This document shows, in pieces, positions 1 through 9,503 of a DNA stretch of 39,328 nucleotides. How positions within the stretch are numbered: position 1 is the stretch's first letter; each line of letters opens with the position of its first letter. Both the position numbers and the translations under genes were made by a program. Origin of the DNA: a virus; the IMG/VR virus record IMGVR_UViG_3300050138_000032, positions 1 through 39,328 of that record; one strand, 5' to 3'. The notes below the pieces were generated by a model. The model searched no databases, had not been told where the DNA came from, and saw only the letters and a list, made by a program, of their open reading frames with translations.

Positions 1-1
1 C

Positions 2-1381
2 GCTGCCAACAACAACGGTGTTGATCCTACGTTGTTCACGCGGCTTATTCAGCAAGAGAGTGGCTTCAACCCGAACAGCAAAGGCACGTCCGGTGAGATT
101 GGCCTAGGGCAACTCATGCCCGCAACGGCTCAGAGCCTTGGTGTCAATCCTAATGACATTGGGCAGAACCTTGATGGCAGTGCTCGCTACCTTAAGCAGC
201 AGATGGACACGTTTGGTCACCCGCAGCTTGCGCTCGCCGCATACAACGCTGGCCCAGGGCGCGTAAACGACTTCCTTAAAATCGGGCGGCCGCTTCCGTC
301 TTCGACGAACGCCTACGTTCACGCAATTTCCGGCAGTCCCCTAGGGCCGTCCGGTCAATCAACCCAGGGAGCCCTTAACATGGACGGACCTCAATATCCT
401 CCGCAGCCTGACCAAGGCGCTCTCAGCGGCCAGCAAGTCGCTGGTGGTCCCAGCGCGCTCTTCGGCGGTCAAACGCCTGGAGGTGCTATCGGTGACTTTC
501 TGCGAAATACAGTTGGCATAGGCGCTGGTGGCGGCGTTGGAAGAAACATTGCAAACGCTGGCGCAGCACTTCAGTCAATCAGTAACCCGAGTGGTGGCGC
601 TGCGTTGATGAACGCGAACAACATGCCACTCTTCCGGCAGAACTTCAGCACGTTCACTGACCCGTATGGGCGCCAAGGCGTCCTCAATCACAAGAACGGT
701 TCGGTGACGATGTTTGGTCAGGATGGTCAGCCTATGGTGGCCGGTGGTCAACCCGGCGCCTCAGGCGCACCTGATACGGCTACGGCACTCGCGCAGACAC
801 CTAAGGCTATGCAAGAGCGCCTTGCGCTGGATCAGAAAACTTCTAGCGAAAAGATGAACGCGCTGGATGATGCTGCGGGTAAAGCGCAAGCGTACATTGA
901 CCAAAATAACTATGCGATGAGCCTCTCAAAAGACCCATCCGTTCTACAAGGTCCTGGTCTCTGGAACCAACTTCGGCAAACCGCTGCAGATAACACAGGC
1001 GGAACTATTGGCGGCATAGACGTTGCAAAGCAACACGAGTTCGCCAAGCTTAACACCCAACTGGTGCAGAACGACTTGCGGCAAATGCCCGGTATTCGCA
1101 CCGCTGCTCCTGAAATCAAGTTTGGTGAAATGGGAAGCGCCGACACCGAAAAGCCGGCTGCAACCAACCAGCAAATTTATGCTCAGAACATTCAGAACGC
1201 GCAGCGCGTAATCGCAACGCGTGACATTGCACGTCAACACATGCAGACGCGCGGCGTCCTCGGCCCACAGTTCAGCAAAGACGTTCAGTCGTACAACGAC
1301 GCGAACCCTGTTTATCAGGGAGACGCCATTAAGGGCGGTACTGCTGCGCCTGCGTTCAAGGTACTTGGCGTCCGCAATTAA
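2..1381 (+). CDS. Lytic transglycosylase-domain virion protein (5' end outside window)
   Basis: The reading frame is open from base 2, so the true start lies upstream of the window; a TTG at 32 is only an internal codon. The first ~90 residues are an SLT-type (lysozyme-like) transglycosylase domain: the catalytic Glu lies in the motif IQQESGFNP, followed by GEIGLGQLMPATA and LALAAYNAGPGRV, all standard for the family. The remaining ~350 residues are Gly/Ala/Gln-rich and not recognised. Such domains on virion proteins locally open peptidoglycan during DNA ejection. The next gene is a long low-complexity protein, so both are probably internal or ejection proteins. The fold is clear; the exact virion role is inferred from position. 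Confidence 0.85.
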   Translation, partial: AANNNGVDPTLFTRLIQQESGFNPNSKGTSGEIGLGQLMPATAQSLGVNPNDIGQNLDGSARYLKQQMDTFGHPQLALAAYNAGPGRVNDFLKIGRPLPSSTNAYVHAISGSPLGPSGQSTQGALNMDGPQYPPQPDQGALSGQQVAGGPSALFGGQTPGGAIGDFLRNTVGIGAGGGVGRNIANAGAALQSISNPSGGAALMNANNMPLFRQNFSTFTDPYGRQGVLNHKNGSVTMFGQDGQPMVAGGQPGASGAPDTATALAQTPKAMQERLALDQKTSSEKMNALDDAAGKAQAYIDQNNYAMSLSKDPSVLQGPGLWNQLRQTAADNTGGTIGGIDVAKQHEFAKLNTQLVQNDLRQMPGIRTAAPEIKFGEMGSADTEKPAATNQQIYAQNIQNAQRVIATRDIARQHMQTRGVLGPQFSKDVQSYNDANPVYQGDAIKGGTAAPAFKVLGVRN

Positions 1382-1401
1382 ATAATAAGGGATTTCTTCC
1401 A

Positions 1402-3825
1402 ATGCCTGTGTTCACCATTGAAACGCCTGCTGGTAAGCAGCTTGATATTGAAGCTCCCGACCAAGCGACTGCATTGCAGGGCGCACAACAGTGGCACGAG
1501 CAGCAGCAGCCGAGTGGCATTGTCACCAGCGCCCAACAGGGCCTCTCTAGTCTTGCTGGTGACACTGGCAAAACGCTGCACGACTACTTAGGCCCTGGCT
1601 ACGTTGGGGACGCCCTTACGCAGTTCTCTAAAGCAACTGCACCCGCTAACTTCGTTCAACCGAATATCGTTGACGACAGTGGCTTTCACCCCGGCAACAT
1701 TCCTGCGCGGCTAGCGCAGATGGCTCCAGGCATCACCGCGCAGATTCTTGCTGCCAGACTTGGTGGTGGCATTGCTGGAAAACTGGGTGGCGGCGCTGGC
1801 GCTAGAACTGCTGGTCAGATACTTGGCGCTGGTGGCGTCGGTACTCTTGAGAGCGCTGGTAACGAAGCCCAGACGGCGATGAACAATCAGCCGGGGAACA
1901 CCCCCGGTCAGGCGCCTAACGCCGACGCGCTCACGCGCGGCGCCGCTGTGTCTGGTGCTGCGAACTTAGGACCCGCCGCTGCTCTACAGCGCTTTCTCCC
2001 AACCGCAGCTTCCAGCAAAATTATACCGGGATTAGCTGGCGCTCTTTCGGCGGCTAAACAATTCACAGTCAACGCGGGCGCAAACGCGGTCGGTGGTATG
2101 ACCTCTGACGCTGCGCACCAACTCGGGCAGAGTGTTGGCGTTCCAAACGCCCCGGCGTTCAGCTTCCCAGAACTCGCTGACGCAGGCGCAAGTAGTCTTG
2201 CGGCTGGTGGCGCATTAGGTGCCCCACGCGCCGCTGGTGACGTTCTTAACTCAAAGGCGTATAGCGCCGCCAGCGCTCTACCCCGGTCTGCTATGTCCGC
2301 GTTCGCCAACCGAATGTCTGACGCCGCAGACGGCCGCAACCTAGACGCTGGCTTTATACGGCGCGCAGACGCGCAGGAAACTGGTAAAGACGTATTTACG
2401 AAAGCGCAGGACGGCGTACACAGTGAGCTAGACGCCGCTGTCTCTAATCTAGCTGCGCCACTTCCGGCCGCTGCCTCAAACATTGTCAAGTCTGTGAAGT
2501 CTGGCGGAATGCCTACTGGAGCAGACTACGCTACGTTGAAGACTGCTCTTGGGGCCGACCCGCAAGCTGCCAATGTTCTCAACCTCGTGCAGCAGGCCCA
2601 CGCAGCAGACATTGTTGCTAGCACTGGGTCCATGAACGAAGGAAAGTTCTCAGGTGGACTTGGTGCCGCTATAGCGTCCAAGCTCACTAAAGAGAACATA
2701 TTCAAGACGGCCGGTATAGCAATGGCCAGTGCTGCCGTTGAAGGCGGTGCTGGACACTTAATTGCGTACAGCCCAGAAATGCTTGGTGGCATGGCGGGGC
2801 TATCAGCCCTCGGCCGACTGTCAGATAGCATGACTGGTGTGGCTAGCCCTGCTGGTCGCGCTGTGCGCGGCTTCGGTGACGGCGGCGCAACGCCTGTTCG
2901 GCTCACACCGAACGCTCCCCCCCCTGCGGCTCCCGCCGCACCTGGGACTACCGGCAATCCGCTCAACGCTCCGTTGGGTGGCCCCGGTCAACCGTTTGGT
3001 GCTGCGCCTCCGAGCGTGGTTCCTTCTGTGGCACAAGCTCCTTTGCCCCAAGCTAAGGCGGCGGCTCTGCTCAACCCGCTCGCGCTTCCGTCGTCAATGA
3101 CTGCGCCTGTCTCCAACATCGTTAAAGGTTGGATGAACACGCAGAAGATGAAGGCGGCTGCGCTAGGCACACAAGACGCGGCGTCTGAAATAAATAAGTC
3201 TCCGCTCATTGACCAACTCGTCGGTGGCGCACAGAACATTCCGTCGCCCCAAATGGCGAAGGAAATCAGGACGGCCATAGGCAGCGCGAAAGCCTTAAAG
3301 CAAATCCAGTCTGACCCAGAAGCAGAAGCAATCCAGGCAACGGCCGATAAGGCTGCTGCCAAGTCTGCGGCTGTCCCAACGAAGGCACCAGTGGCCTCCG
3401 TAGCGCCCGTCCCGACCCCGAACGTAACTTCCGTCTCCAAGGGAAACGGAAAGGTGAACGTAGGGCACGATGGCCCCGACGAGTACGCCATTCCGTACTC
3501 ACCGCACGCTGACAAAGCACCTGACGTTGCCGCGCGGTCTTTCCTCGCGGACGCCAAGACTGCCGGCGTGAAGATCAATAACGAGAACGGCTTCGTCACG
3601 GCGACAACGCGGAACATTACGAATATCCGCCGCGCCTCCCAGGACGTTGCCGCTCGAACTCCTGGCGTTTCTTCGTCCGCTATCTCCGCTCAGTTTGAAG
3701 GGGCGCAGACGCGCGCCGAAGCAGCCGCCCATCGTGATTGGCTAGCGAAGACCGTGCCTCAGGCGGCTGGTGTGCTCGCCCATTACTTCTCTGACGCGGA
3801 AATCGCAAAGATATGGAAACGCTAG
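1402..3825 (+). CDS. Large internal virion / DNA-ejection protein candidate
   Basis: This 807-residue protein is dominated by Ala/Gly-rich sequence. It starts with MPVFTIETPAGKQLDIEAP, an opening I know from phage virion proteins of this position. Residues ~105-165 and ~415-470 are hydrophobic and Gly-rich. A proline-rich linker lies around 490-560, and a more ordered C-terminus of ~120 residues ends in a charged segment. No enzymatic motif is visible. Its length, low complexity and place between a transglycosylase and the terminase fit an ejected internal virion protein, like the large ejection proteins of P22- or T7-type phages. It begins 20 nt after the previous gene and overlaps the small terminase start by 13 nt. 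Function is inferred from context. Confidence 0.65.
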   Translation: MPVFTIETPAGKQLDIEAPDQATALQGAQQWHEQQQPSGIVTSAQQGLSSLAGDTGKTLHDYLGPGYVGDALTQFSKATAPANFVQPNIVDDSGFHPGNIPARLAQMAPGITAQILAARLGGGIAGKLGGGAGARTAGQILGAGGVGTLESAGNEAQTAMNNQPGNTPGQAPNADALTRGAAVSGAANLGPAAALQRFLPTAASSKIIPGLAGALSAAKQFTVNAGANAVGGMTSDAAHQLGQSVGVPNAPAFSFPELADAGASSLAAGGALGAPRAAGDVLNSKAYSAASALPRSAMSAFANRMSDAADGRNLDAGFIRRADAQETGKDVFTKAQDGVHSELDAAVSNLAAPLPAAASNIVKSVKSGGMPTGADYATLKTALGADPQAANVLNLVQQAHAADIVASTGSMNEGKFSGGLGAAIASKLTKENIFKTAGIAMASAAVEGGAGHLIAYSPEMLGGMAGLSALGRLSDSMTGVASPAGRAVRGFGDGGATPVRLTPNAPPPAAPAAPGTTGNPLNAPLGGPGQPFGAAPPSVVPSVAQAPLPQAKAAALLNPLALPSSMTAPVSNIVKGWMNTQKMKAAALGTQDAASEINKSPLIDQLVGGAQNIPSPQMAKEIRTAIGSAKALKQIQSDPEAEAIQATADKAAAKSAAVPTKAPVASVAPVPTPNVTSVSKGNGKVNVGHDGPDEYAIPYSPHADKAPDVAARSFLADAKTAGVKINNENGFVTATTRNITNIRRASQDVAARTPGVSSSAISAQFEGAQTRAEAAAHRDWLAKTVPQAAGVLAHYFSDAEIAKIWKR

Positions 3826-4367
3826 AGACCACTACGCCAAAGGCGCGGAAGAAGAAACGCAAATCTTCTCCGCGCCCACAGCGCTACACTGCTACGCGCA
3901 CCCGCCCAAGGCGAACAAATCCTGCTGTGGCTGCTGCTCAGAAACTTCTTTGGGCTGACCCAGTGTACCGCGCAAAGATGATGGAGAAGCGCAAAGCCCA
4001 AGGGCTGCTCAATAAGGGCTTCAAAGCCCGACAGGGCGTTCCAGACGGAATGCGCAAGGCGGAAGCCTACCCGCTGATTGAAGCTGCAAAAGAAAGCGCG
4101 AAGGAAACCATGAGTGAACTGAAACAAGCCGGTGTCGTAGACGGCACTGACCCACGCGCTGAAGAGGCTCTTGAGGCTGCTATCGCAGTCATGCGGTCGC
4201 CTGGGGACAAGAAGGTGGCGCTCGTAGCCGCGCGCCTCGTGCTCGACTTCACGAAGTCCAAGCCGGCCAGCAAGTCGGAAATCTCAGTCAACAAAGCCGA
4301 AGATTGGCTTGCAGCAGTGGCGGGAAAAGATGGCAGTGACGCAGGAGAAACTCCTTCGGACGCGTAA
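3813..4367 (+). CDS. Small terminase subunit candidate
   Basis: The protein has 184 residues with a very basic N-terminus (many Lys/Arg in residues 8-40), a helical middle and an acidic C-terminus. Small terminase subunits bind the packaging site and load the large subunit. I assign this role because the gene lies immediately upstream of, and overlaps, the large terminase, and because size and charge pattern fit. No specific domain motif is recognisable. The ATG at 3813 overlaps the 3' end of the preceding gene by 13 nt, and the gene ends 38 nt inside the large terminase frame. It could instead be an unrelated DNA-binding protein. Confidence 0.6.
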   Translation: METLETTTPKARKKKRKSSPRPQRYTATRTRPRRTNPAVAAAQKLLWADPVYRAKMMEKRKAQGLLNKGFKARQGVPDGMRKAEAYPLIEAAKESAKETMSELKQAGVVDGTDPRAEEALEAAIAVMRSPGDKKVALVAARLVLDFTKSKPASKSEISVNKAEDWLAAVAGKDGSDAGETPSDA

Positions 4368-5919
4368 GCGTCTGCTCACTGACTTCCAGTTCTATGCGCA
4401 ACAAGCCTGCAAGATAAGAACCAAAAGCGGAGAAATCAAGCCGCTCGTTCTCAACCGCGTTCAGGTGCGGTTTCTCAAGCACATAGTGGACCAGCTAGCC
4501 ACGACTGGTCGCATCAGGTCCGTCATTCTGAAGGGGCGTCAGCAAGGTTTATCCACTGTCGTCTCTGCGTACCTTTATTGGTGGCTCTCACAACACGCCG
4601 CCCAGAAGGGCATCGTCATCGCGCACGTCAAGGACTCGACCCAGACACTCTTTGACATGTACAAGCGTTTTCACGACGCCATGCCGGACCTTCTCAAGCC
4701 AAAGACGAAATACTCGTCACGGCGTGAGATTGTGTTTGACGCGCTTGACACCGGCCTCATGGTGGCAACCGCAGGCTCAGAGAACATTGCTCGTGGTGAA
4801 ACGCTCCAGTGTATGCACCTCAGTGAGGTCGCCTTCTGGCCTACGGTATTCGCCCGAGAAAACTTCAACGGACTTATCAAGTCTCTCCCGAACGCACCTA
4901 AAACAATGTGCTTCGTTGAGAGCACTGCCAACGGCGTCACAGGTGGCTTCTATGATCTGTGGCAAGGCGCGGTCACGGGGACGAACGGCTACGTTCCGTT
5001 CTTCAGCGCGTGGTTTGAAAGTGATGAGTATCGTGAGACGCCTCCAGCCGTGTTTGAAAAAGCACCTGAGGAAGTCGCACTGGCTGCGCAGTTCGGTCTA
5101 GACGACGCGCAGCTTTATTGGAGACGGCGCGAGATTGCGCTGAACGGTCTTGAACTGTTCAGGCAAGAGTACCCGTGTACGGCCGACGAGGCGTTCATTA
5201 CGTCCGGCAGACCCGTATTCAATACAGAAGTTCTGCAGGACATGCTTGCCAAGGCGCACGCGCCAATCACGCGCATGTCTGTTGAGTTAGGGAAACTTGT
5301 TGAGCACTCGCGCGGTGAACTTCTTGTTTATCACAAACGGGAAGAGACGGCGCAGTATTACGTGGGGGCGGACGTGGCCGTGGGCATCCGGGACCCTGAC
5401 AAGGGGGACTGGTGCGTTGCTCAAGTTCTCGATCAGAGCAAGCGACAAGTCGCCGTATGGCGCGGTCAGGTTACGCCTGACGAATACGCCCGCGTTCTGT
5501 TTGCGTTGGGGACCTATTACAATCTCGCACTGGTCGCCCCAGAACGAAACGGCCACGGCCTTCTCGTTTGCGTGCGGCTACACAAGGACATGAACTACCC
5601 AAACATCTTCATGGACCTTAAGGAAGGTGCGCTCGCAGACCGTGAGACCCTCGACCTAGGTTTTCAGACAAATATATCTAGTAGGCCGCTCATCATAGAC
5701 AAGCTGCGCGGCTACGTACGCTCCCGCGAAATCCAAATCTATGACCACCAAACGCTGACCGAACTGTTGAGTTTTGTGTCTACGGAAACGGGCAAGATGC
5801 AGGGGGAATCCGGCTGCTTTGACGATTGCGTCCTGAGTTTGGCGATTGCGGCGCACGTGGCTGGAGAAGCTTGGTGCCCCATTTCAGTTGGAGACGAATA
5901 TTACAGCGAAGCTATCTAG
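4330..5919 (+). CDS. terL: Terminase large subunit
   Basis: This is the packaging ATPase-nuclease, about 529 residues from the ATG at 4330. A TTG at 4309 would add seven residues. The Walker A-like loop is ILKGRQQGLST (residues ~66-76), and the Walker B/adaptor segment is LSEVAFW around residue 160. A nuclease-domain Asp lies in YVGADVAVG about 350 residues in, and a late Asp pair (CFDDCVL) near the C-terminus fits the RNase H-like nuclease. The Arg/Gln-rich Walker A replaced by KGRQQG is typical of many phage terminases. It overlaps the small subunit upstream and an HNH gene downstream. Identification is secure; the start codon is less certain. Confidence 0.93.
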   Translation: MAVTQEKLLRTRKRLLTDFQFYAQQACKIRTKSGEIKPLVLNRVQVRFLKHIVDQLATTGRIRSVILKGRQQGLSTVVSAYLYWWLSQHAAQKGIVIAHVKDSTQTLFDMYKRFHDAMPDLLKPKTKYSSRREIVFDALDTGLMVATAGSENIARGETLQCMHLSEVAFWPTVFARENFNGLIKSLPNAPKTMCFVESTANGVTGGFYDLWQGAVTGTNGYVPFFSAWFESDEYRETPPAVFEKAPEEVALAAQFGLDDAQLYWRRREIALNGLELFRQEYPCTADEAFITSGRPVFNTEVLQDMLAKAHAPITRMSVELGKLVEHSRGELLVYHKREETAQYYVGADVAVGIRDPDKGDWCVAQVLDQSKRQVAVWRGQVTPDEYARVLFALGTYYNLALVAPERNGHGLLVCVRLHKDMNYPNIFMDLKEGALADRETLDLGFQTNISSRPLIIDKLRGYVRSREIQIYDHQTLTELLSFVSTETGKMQGESGCFDDCVLSLAIAAHVAGEAWCPISVGDEYYSEAI

Positions 5920-6355
5920 AACGCCTAGGACTGAAGCCGAGAATAAAGAACTAACTCGCCTCTATAACCAAAAATACAGAGCAGCGAATAAAGAAAAACT
6001 CAACGCTCAGTCTCGTGTCTACCGCACCAAAAACAAAGAAAAATGTCAGGCCGCGCACGACGTGTGGGAAGAAAAAAATGGTGCGTCTTGGCGTTTGAAT
6101 TACAAATATGGGATAACACTCGAACAGCACAACGAACTTCTGCGGGTTCAAGGATTTACTTGCGCAATTTGTAAAACTGATACTCCGCCAAATGATAAAT
6201 GGAATGTAGATCACGACCATATGGCTGGAAATGTACGTGGCCTCCTTTGCACACACTGTAATTGGATGCTTGGGCACGCGCGTGATGACACTGGCATTTT
6301 AGCGAACGCTATTTCCTATCTCCAAAACCCCCCGGCCAACGCCGTAATTCATTAG
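5846..6355 (+). CDS. HNH endonuclease, recombination endonuclease VII family (probable free-standing homing gene)
   Basis: The C-terminal half carries the endonuclease VII pattern: two CxxC pairs (CAIC and CTHC), the VDHDH catalytic segment, then GNVRGLLC and NWMLGHARDD. These bind zinc and cleave DNA or branched DNA. The N-terminal ~75 residues are Lys/Asn/Glu-rich and coiled. There is no in-frame ATG near the N-terminus: TTG at 5846 or 5888 are the candidates, both inside terL, and neither has a good ribosome site. From about 5920 the DNA is visibly more AT-rich than its neighbours, as expected for a mobile HNH gene inserted between terL and portal. A structural role in packaging-associated nicking is possible, since HNH genes often sit beside terminases. 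Confidence 0.8.
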   Translation: MRRTWLEKLGAPFQLETNITAKLSRTPRTEAENKELTRLYNQKYRAANKEKLNAQSRVYRTKNKEKCQAAHDVWEEKNGASWRLNYKYGITLEQHNELLRVQGFTCAICKTDTPPNDKWNVDHDHMAGNVRGLLCTHCNWMLGHARDDTGILANAISYLQNPPANAVIH

Positions 6356-6363
6356 AGGACTTC

Positions 6364-8418
6364 ATGTCTACAAAAGATAAACGGAAGCCTCTCAGCGATG
6401 AAGAGGTGATGGTCCTCGTTGACCAAAAAGTTCGAGAGTCGGTTGGCTGGTACGATTCAAGATTGAGCCGTGAGCGTCAGCGAACAATTAATTATTACAA
6501 TGGAACGCTGCCTAAGCGGCAGCACCTCGGCTCGTCAACGTACGTGAGCACTGACGTTTACGACAGCGTTGAGAGTATGAAGTCCCAAATTTTGGAGACC
6601 TTCTCCGCGAACCCAGATAACTTGGTAGCATTCACAGCTAACGGCCCTAAGGACGTTGAGCCCTCCCGCATTGCGACCGAGTTTTGCAACTACATCGTTT
6701 TTCGAGAAAATGACGGCTACGGAATTTTTAGCGACGTTGTCCACGACGGCCTGACAGCCCGCAACGGCATTGTCAAAGCTTCCTGGGAAAAACGCGTAAT
6801 TGAAACTGAAGAAGAACTTCCTCCCGGCGCAACTTATCAGGACGTGCAGTCAGTTGCTTCTCAGAAGGACGTGACAGAACTAGAAGCTGATGCGGACCCA
6901 CAGAGCCCTGACCCATCAAACCCGACGTTCACTGGCACGCTCACGCGGAGCGTTGACGATAGTGGCGTTGCCTTGGTGGCCGTTCCGCCTGAAGAGTTCT
7001 TGATTGAGCCGCGCGCCGCCTCTATCGAAAAGGCGGGTGCCTGTGCGCACAGAACTCTGAAGACCAAAGCCGAACTCCTTGAAATGGGGTACGACAAGAA
7101 GAAGCTTGAAGACCTACATTATGATTCTGACAAGGGCCTTGATATGGGTCCTGAAGTCCTCGCCCGTAACTCACCAGTTGAGACGGCGCTGGCGCTGGAT
7201 AGTCCTATTCAGCCTGACGTTGAGAAGGTGATGTTCTACGAGGCCTACGTCCGTATGAACATGAAGGACGGAAAGGGCGTCAAGCTCTGGAAGGTTTGTT
7301 ACGCCAATACAACTCTTCTCTCCAAAGAAGAAGTTGAAAGTTCAAATTTCTACGCGTTCACGCCGCTGCCGATACCGTACCTTTTTTACGGGAACAATTT
7401 CGCAGCGCGGGTAATTCCGACACAGAACGCGCGTACCGTGCTGATGCGCGGCATCTTGGATCACACTGCCATTACAACAAACCCACGTTGGGGAGTTGTG
7501 AAGGGCGGTCTCTTAAATCCAAAGGAAATGCTGGAGAACAGGCTCGGTGGCATCCTAAATCTAACACGCCCAGACGCCGTCAAGGCGATGGAGCAGCCGC
7601 AGCTTAATCCGTTCGTTTTCCAAACGCTTGGATTATTAAAGGAATCCAAAGAAGAGAGCACGGGCATTTCGTCGCTCTCACAGGGTCTGAACAAGGACGC
7701 CATTTCAACGCAGAACTCTTCTGCGCTCGTGGACAACTTGGTCACTCTCTCGCAGACGCGCCAGAAGATCATTGCTCGTAACTTCGCCAAGTTCCTCGTG
7801 GACCTCTACGTCGGCGTCTACAAGCTTGTCCTCGACAACGCGGACAAAGAGAAAGAGAAGATCATTGAGGTCGCTGGCAACTTCGTGCCAGTGAAGACCA
7901 AGGACTGGGTTGACCGTACGACTTGTACGGCTGCACTTCACCTTGGCTATGGCGAACGCGACAGACAGACGGCGAAGTATCAAACGCTCTACAAAGAGCT
8001 TGCCGCCGACCCCGCGCTTGCCCCAATGTTCCAGCCGCAGAACCGTTACAAGCTCGTGACGGACGCCATGCGCTCCGGTGGTTTCCAAAACTACGGTGAG
8101 TACATTTCACCGCCACCGACAACGCCCCCACCTCAAGACCCAATCAAGCTGGCGGAAACTCAGGCGAAGACGACTGAAGCAAACGCTGCAATGCTAATGG
8201 CGCAGACCGCGCAGGCCAAGCAGCAAACGTCTGCTCAAATGGATCAGATCAAAGAGCAGCTTGCACAGCTTCTAGCGCACATGAAGGTACAAGTTGCCAT
8301 TCGCACAGAGGACCGCAAGGACCATGACATTGCGAACAAGATCGACGTTGAGCAGCGTGAAGTCACGATGCTTGAGAAGACACCCATCACCACTGAAACC
8401 GGCAGCGTAAGCGCCTAA
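6364..8418 (+). CDS. Portal protein (P22/SU10-like long portal)
   Basis: This 684-residue portal protein forms the dodecameric head vertex through which DNA is packaged. The N-terminal part includes YVSTDVYDSVESMKSQIL and a nearby FxxNPDN segment. I associate this pattern with the SU10-type/P22-length portals rather than the ~530-residue T7 gp8 type. The C-terminal ~120 residues are Gln/Ala-rich and helical, plausibly the barrel. It starts at an ATG preceded by AGAGGA, 8 nt after the HNH gene, and is followed by two small genes, scaffold and capsid, which is the normal order of a head module. Function is confident from context and pattern; family membership is from memory. Confidence 0.88.
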   Translation: MSTKDKRKPLSDEEVMVLVDQKVRESVGWYDSRLSRERQRTINYYNGTLPKRQHLGSSTYVSTDVYDSVESMKSQILETFSANPDNLVAFTANGPKDVEPSRIATEFCNYIVFRENDGYGIFSDVVHDGLTARNGIVKASWEKRVIETEEELPPGATYQDVQSVASQKDVTELEADADPQSPDPSNPTFTGTLTRSVDDSGVALVAVPPEEFLIEPRAASIEKAGACAHRTLKTKAELLEMGYDKKKLEDLHYDSDKGLDMGPEVLARNSPVETALALDSPIQPDVEKVMFYEAYVRMNMKDGKGVKLWKVCYANTTLLSKEEVESSNFYAFTPLPIPYLFYGNNFAARVIPTQNARTVLMRGILDHTAITTNPRWGVVKGGLLNPKEMLENRLGGILNLTRPDAVKAMEQPQLNPFVFQTLGLLKESKEESTGISSLSQGLNKDAISTQNSSALVDNLVTLSQTRQKIIARNFAKFLVDLYVGVYKLVLDNADKEKEKIIEVAGNFVPVKTKDWVDRTTCTAALHLGYGERDRQTAKYQTLYKELAADPALAPMFQPQNRYKLVTDAMRSGGFQNYGEYISPPPTTPPPQDPIKLAETQAKTTEANAAMLMAQTAQAKQQTSAQMDQIKEQLAQLLAHMKVQVAIRTEDRKDHDIANKIDVEQREVTMLEKTPITTETGSVSA

Positions 8419-8427
8419 GGAGACATA

Positions 8428-9213
8428 ATGTCTGACGTAAACGGCGCTACGCCGCCTCCCGGTTACATGGCAATGCTTGGTGATACAGTCGGGCTCCCCG
8501 GTCTTATCGCCGGGGGGCGCTTAGCGGCATCCAAGATACCTGGGTTACTCGCGCGCTATGGCGCGTCAGCGGGCGGTTCACTACTCGGTGGTCCCTTCAC
8601 TGCCGGCCTCACCGCCGCGCAAGTGTTACAACCGACACCTGCCAACGCTGGCGAAGTCCCTCCGTACATCAAGGACCCCGCAACGGGTCAGTGGGTCCCT
8701 AACCCCGCTGCAAAGGGGCAATCGCTCCTGCAGCAAGCCGCGCCACAGGGAATGGCGCCCGCTGGCAACGCGCCTCCGCAGTCGCCTCTGCAGACGGCAA
8801 TGTCTGCACCCGCCGCAGCGCCAGCAGCCGCTGGCGTTCCGCTACCAACACCGCGTCCAGCCACGCCGGCTCCGCAGGCACCGGGGGTTCCCTTGAGCCT
8901 CGCGCCACCTGCTCCAGGCCCCACTGCGCCGCCGCCTAATCTCTACAACGGCCCAGGCTCCCAGAACTTTGGGCAACCAGTTGCCCCCGGCGCTGCTGGT
9001 GGGATACCTAACGGCGCCAACATTGGGTCTGCTCTGCAGAAGCTAATGAGTGGTAACGGCGCGTCTATTGGCGCCCCGCAGACGCCCGCCATGCAGCAAA
9101 GCAATCCGGCCGGCAACATTCTGCCGTTCATCAAGAACCTTCTCTCGGGTTTTGGTGGTGGTGGTTCTTCACCAGCATCAAGTGATCCAACACAGATGGG
9201 GTCCCTATACTAG
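8428..9213 (+). CDS. Pro/Ala/Gly-rich protein of the portal-scaffold region, function unknown
   Basis: The protein has 261 residues. The first ~70 residues contain hydrophobic Gly/Ala segments (around GLPGLIAGGRLAASKIPGLL). The rest is proline-, alanine- and glutamine-rich, low-complexity linker. A short motif YIKDPATGQWVPNPAA lies near residue 75. I do not recognise a family. It starts at an ATG preceded by AAGGAGAC, 9 nt after portal, and its stop directly abuts the next start codon, so it belongs to the same operon. Its position suggests a minor head or ejection component. The hydrophobic N-terminus could associate with membrane or with other internal proteins. Confidence 0.6.
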   Translation: MSDVNGATPPPGYMAMLGDTVGLPGLIAGGRLAASKIPGLLARYGASAGGSLLGGPFTAGLTAAQVLQPTPANAGEVPPYIKDPATGQWVPNPAAKGQSLLQQAAPQGMAPAGNAPPQSPLQTAMSAPAAAPAAAGVPLPTPRPATPAPQAPGVPLSLAPPAPGPTAPPPNLYNGPGSQNFGQPVAPGAAGGIPNGANIGSALQKLMSGNGASIGAPQTPAMQQSNPAGNILPFIKNLLSGFGGGGSSPASSDPTQMGSLY

Positions 9214-9501
9214 ATGACTGACGACGAAATTATCTCGCTTGGGGACTACTGCGTCTCTTTGCGTGAACACCCTCATTTCAACACTCTCATTAGACAATTC
9301 GAATTGCAGACCGTCACTCATTTCCTAGGAACCGACGCCCACGAGAGCAAGAAGCGTGAAGGAATTTACGCTTCTCTCTCGGGGTTTCGGGACTTCCTCG
9401 GGAACATGAACGCGATAGTCGAAGAGGCAGCGCACATCGTTGCCAAAAATAAACCGGCGCCATCCGAATACGACGCGCCAATACAGGATGAAATAGACTG
9501 A
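9214..9501 (+). CDS. Small conserved virion-module protein, function unknown
   Basis: This 95-residue acidic helical protein has the core LREHPHFNTLIRQFELQTV followed by KKREGIYASLSGFRDFLG. I recognise this pattern as a small conserved protein lying between portal and scaffold in SU10-like and related podovirus or siphovirus head modules; its role is not known to me. The ATG directly follows the stop of the previous gene, and the gene ends 2 nt before the scaffold start. It may be a scaffold-associated or portal-associated assembly factor, but nothing in the sequence proves that. Confidence 0.75.
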   Translation: MTDDEIISLGDYCVSLREHPHFNTLIRQFELQTVTHFLGTDAHESKKREGIYASLSGFRDFLGNMNAIVEEAAHIVAKNKPAPSEYDAPIQDEID

Positions 9502-9503
9502 TT

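Noticed and set aside
1908-2489. 193-residue minus-strand frame opposite the internal virion gene
   Set aside because: It is a complement-strand artefact of Ala-rich coding DNA, with no ribosome site, and lies within a well-supported plus-strand gene.
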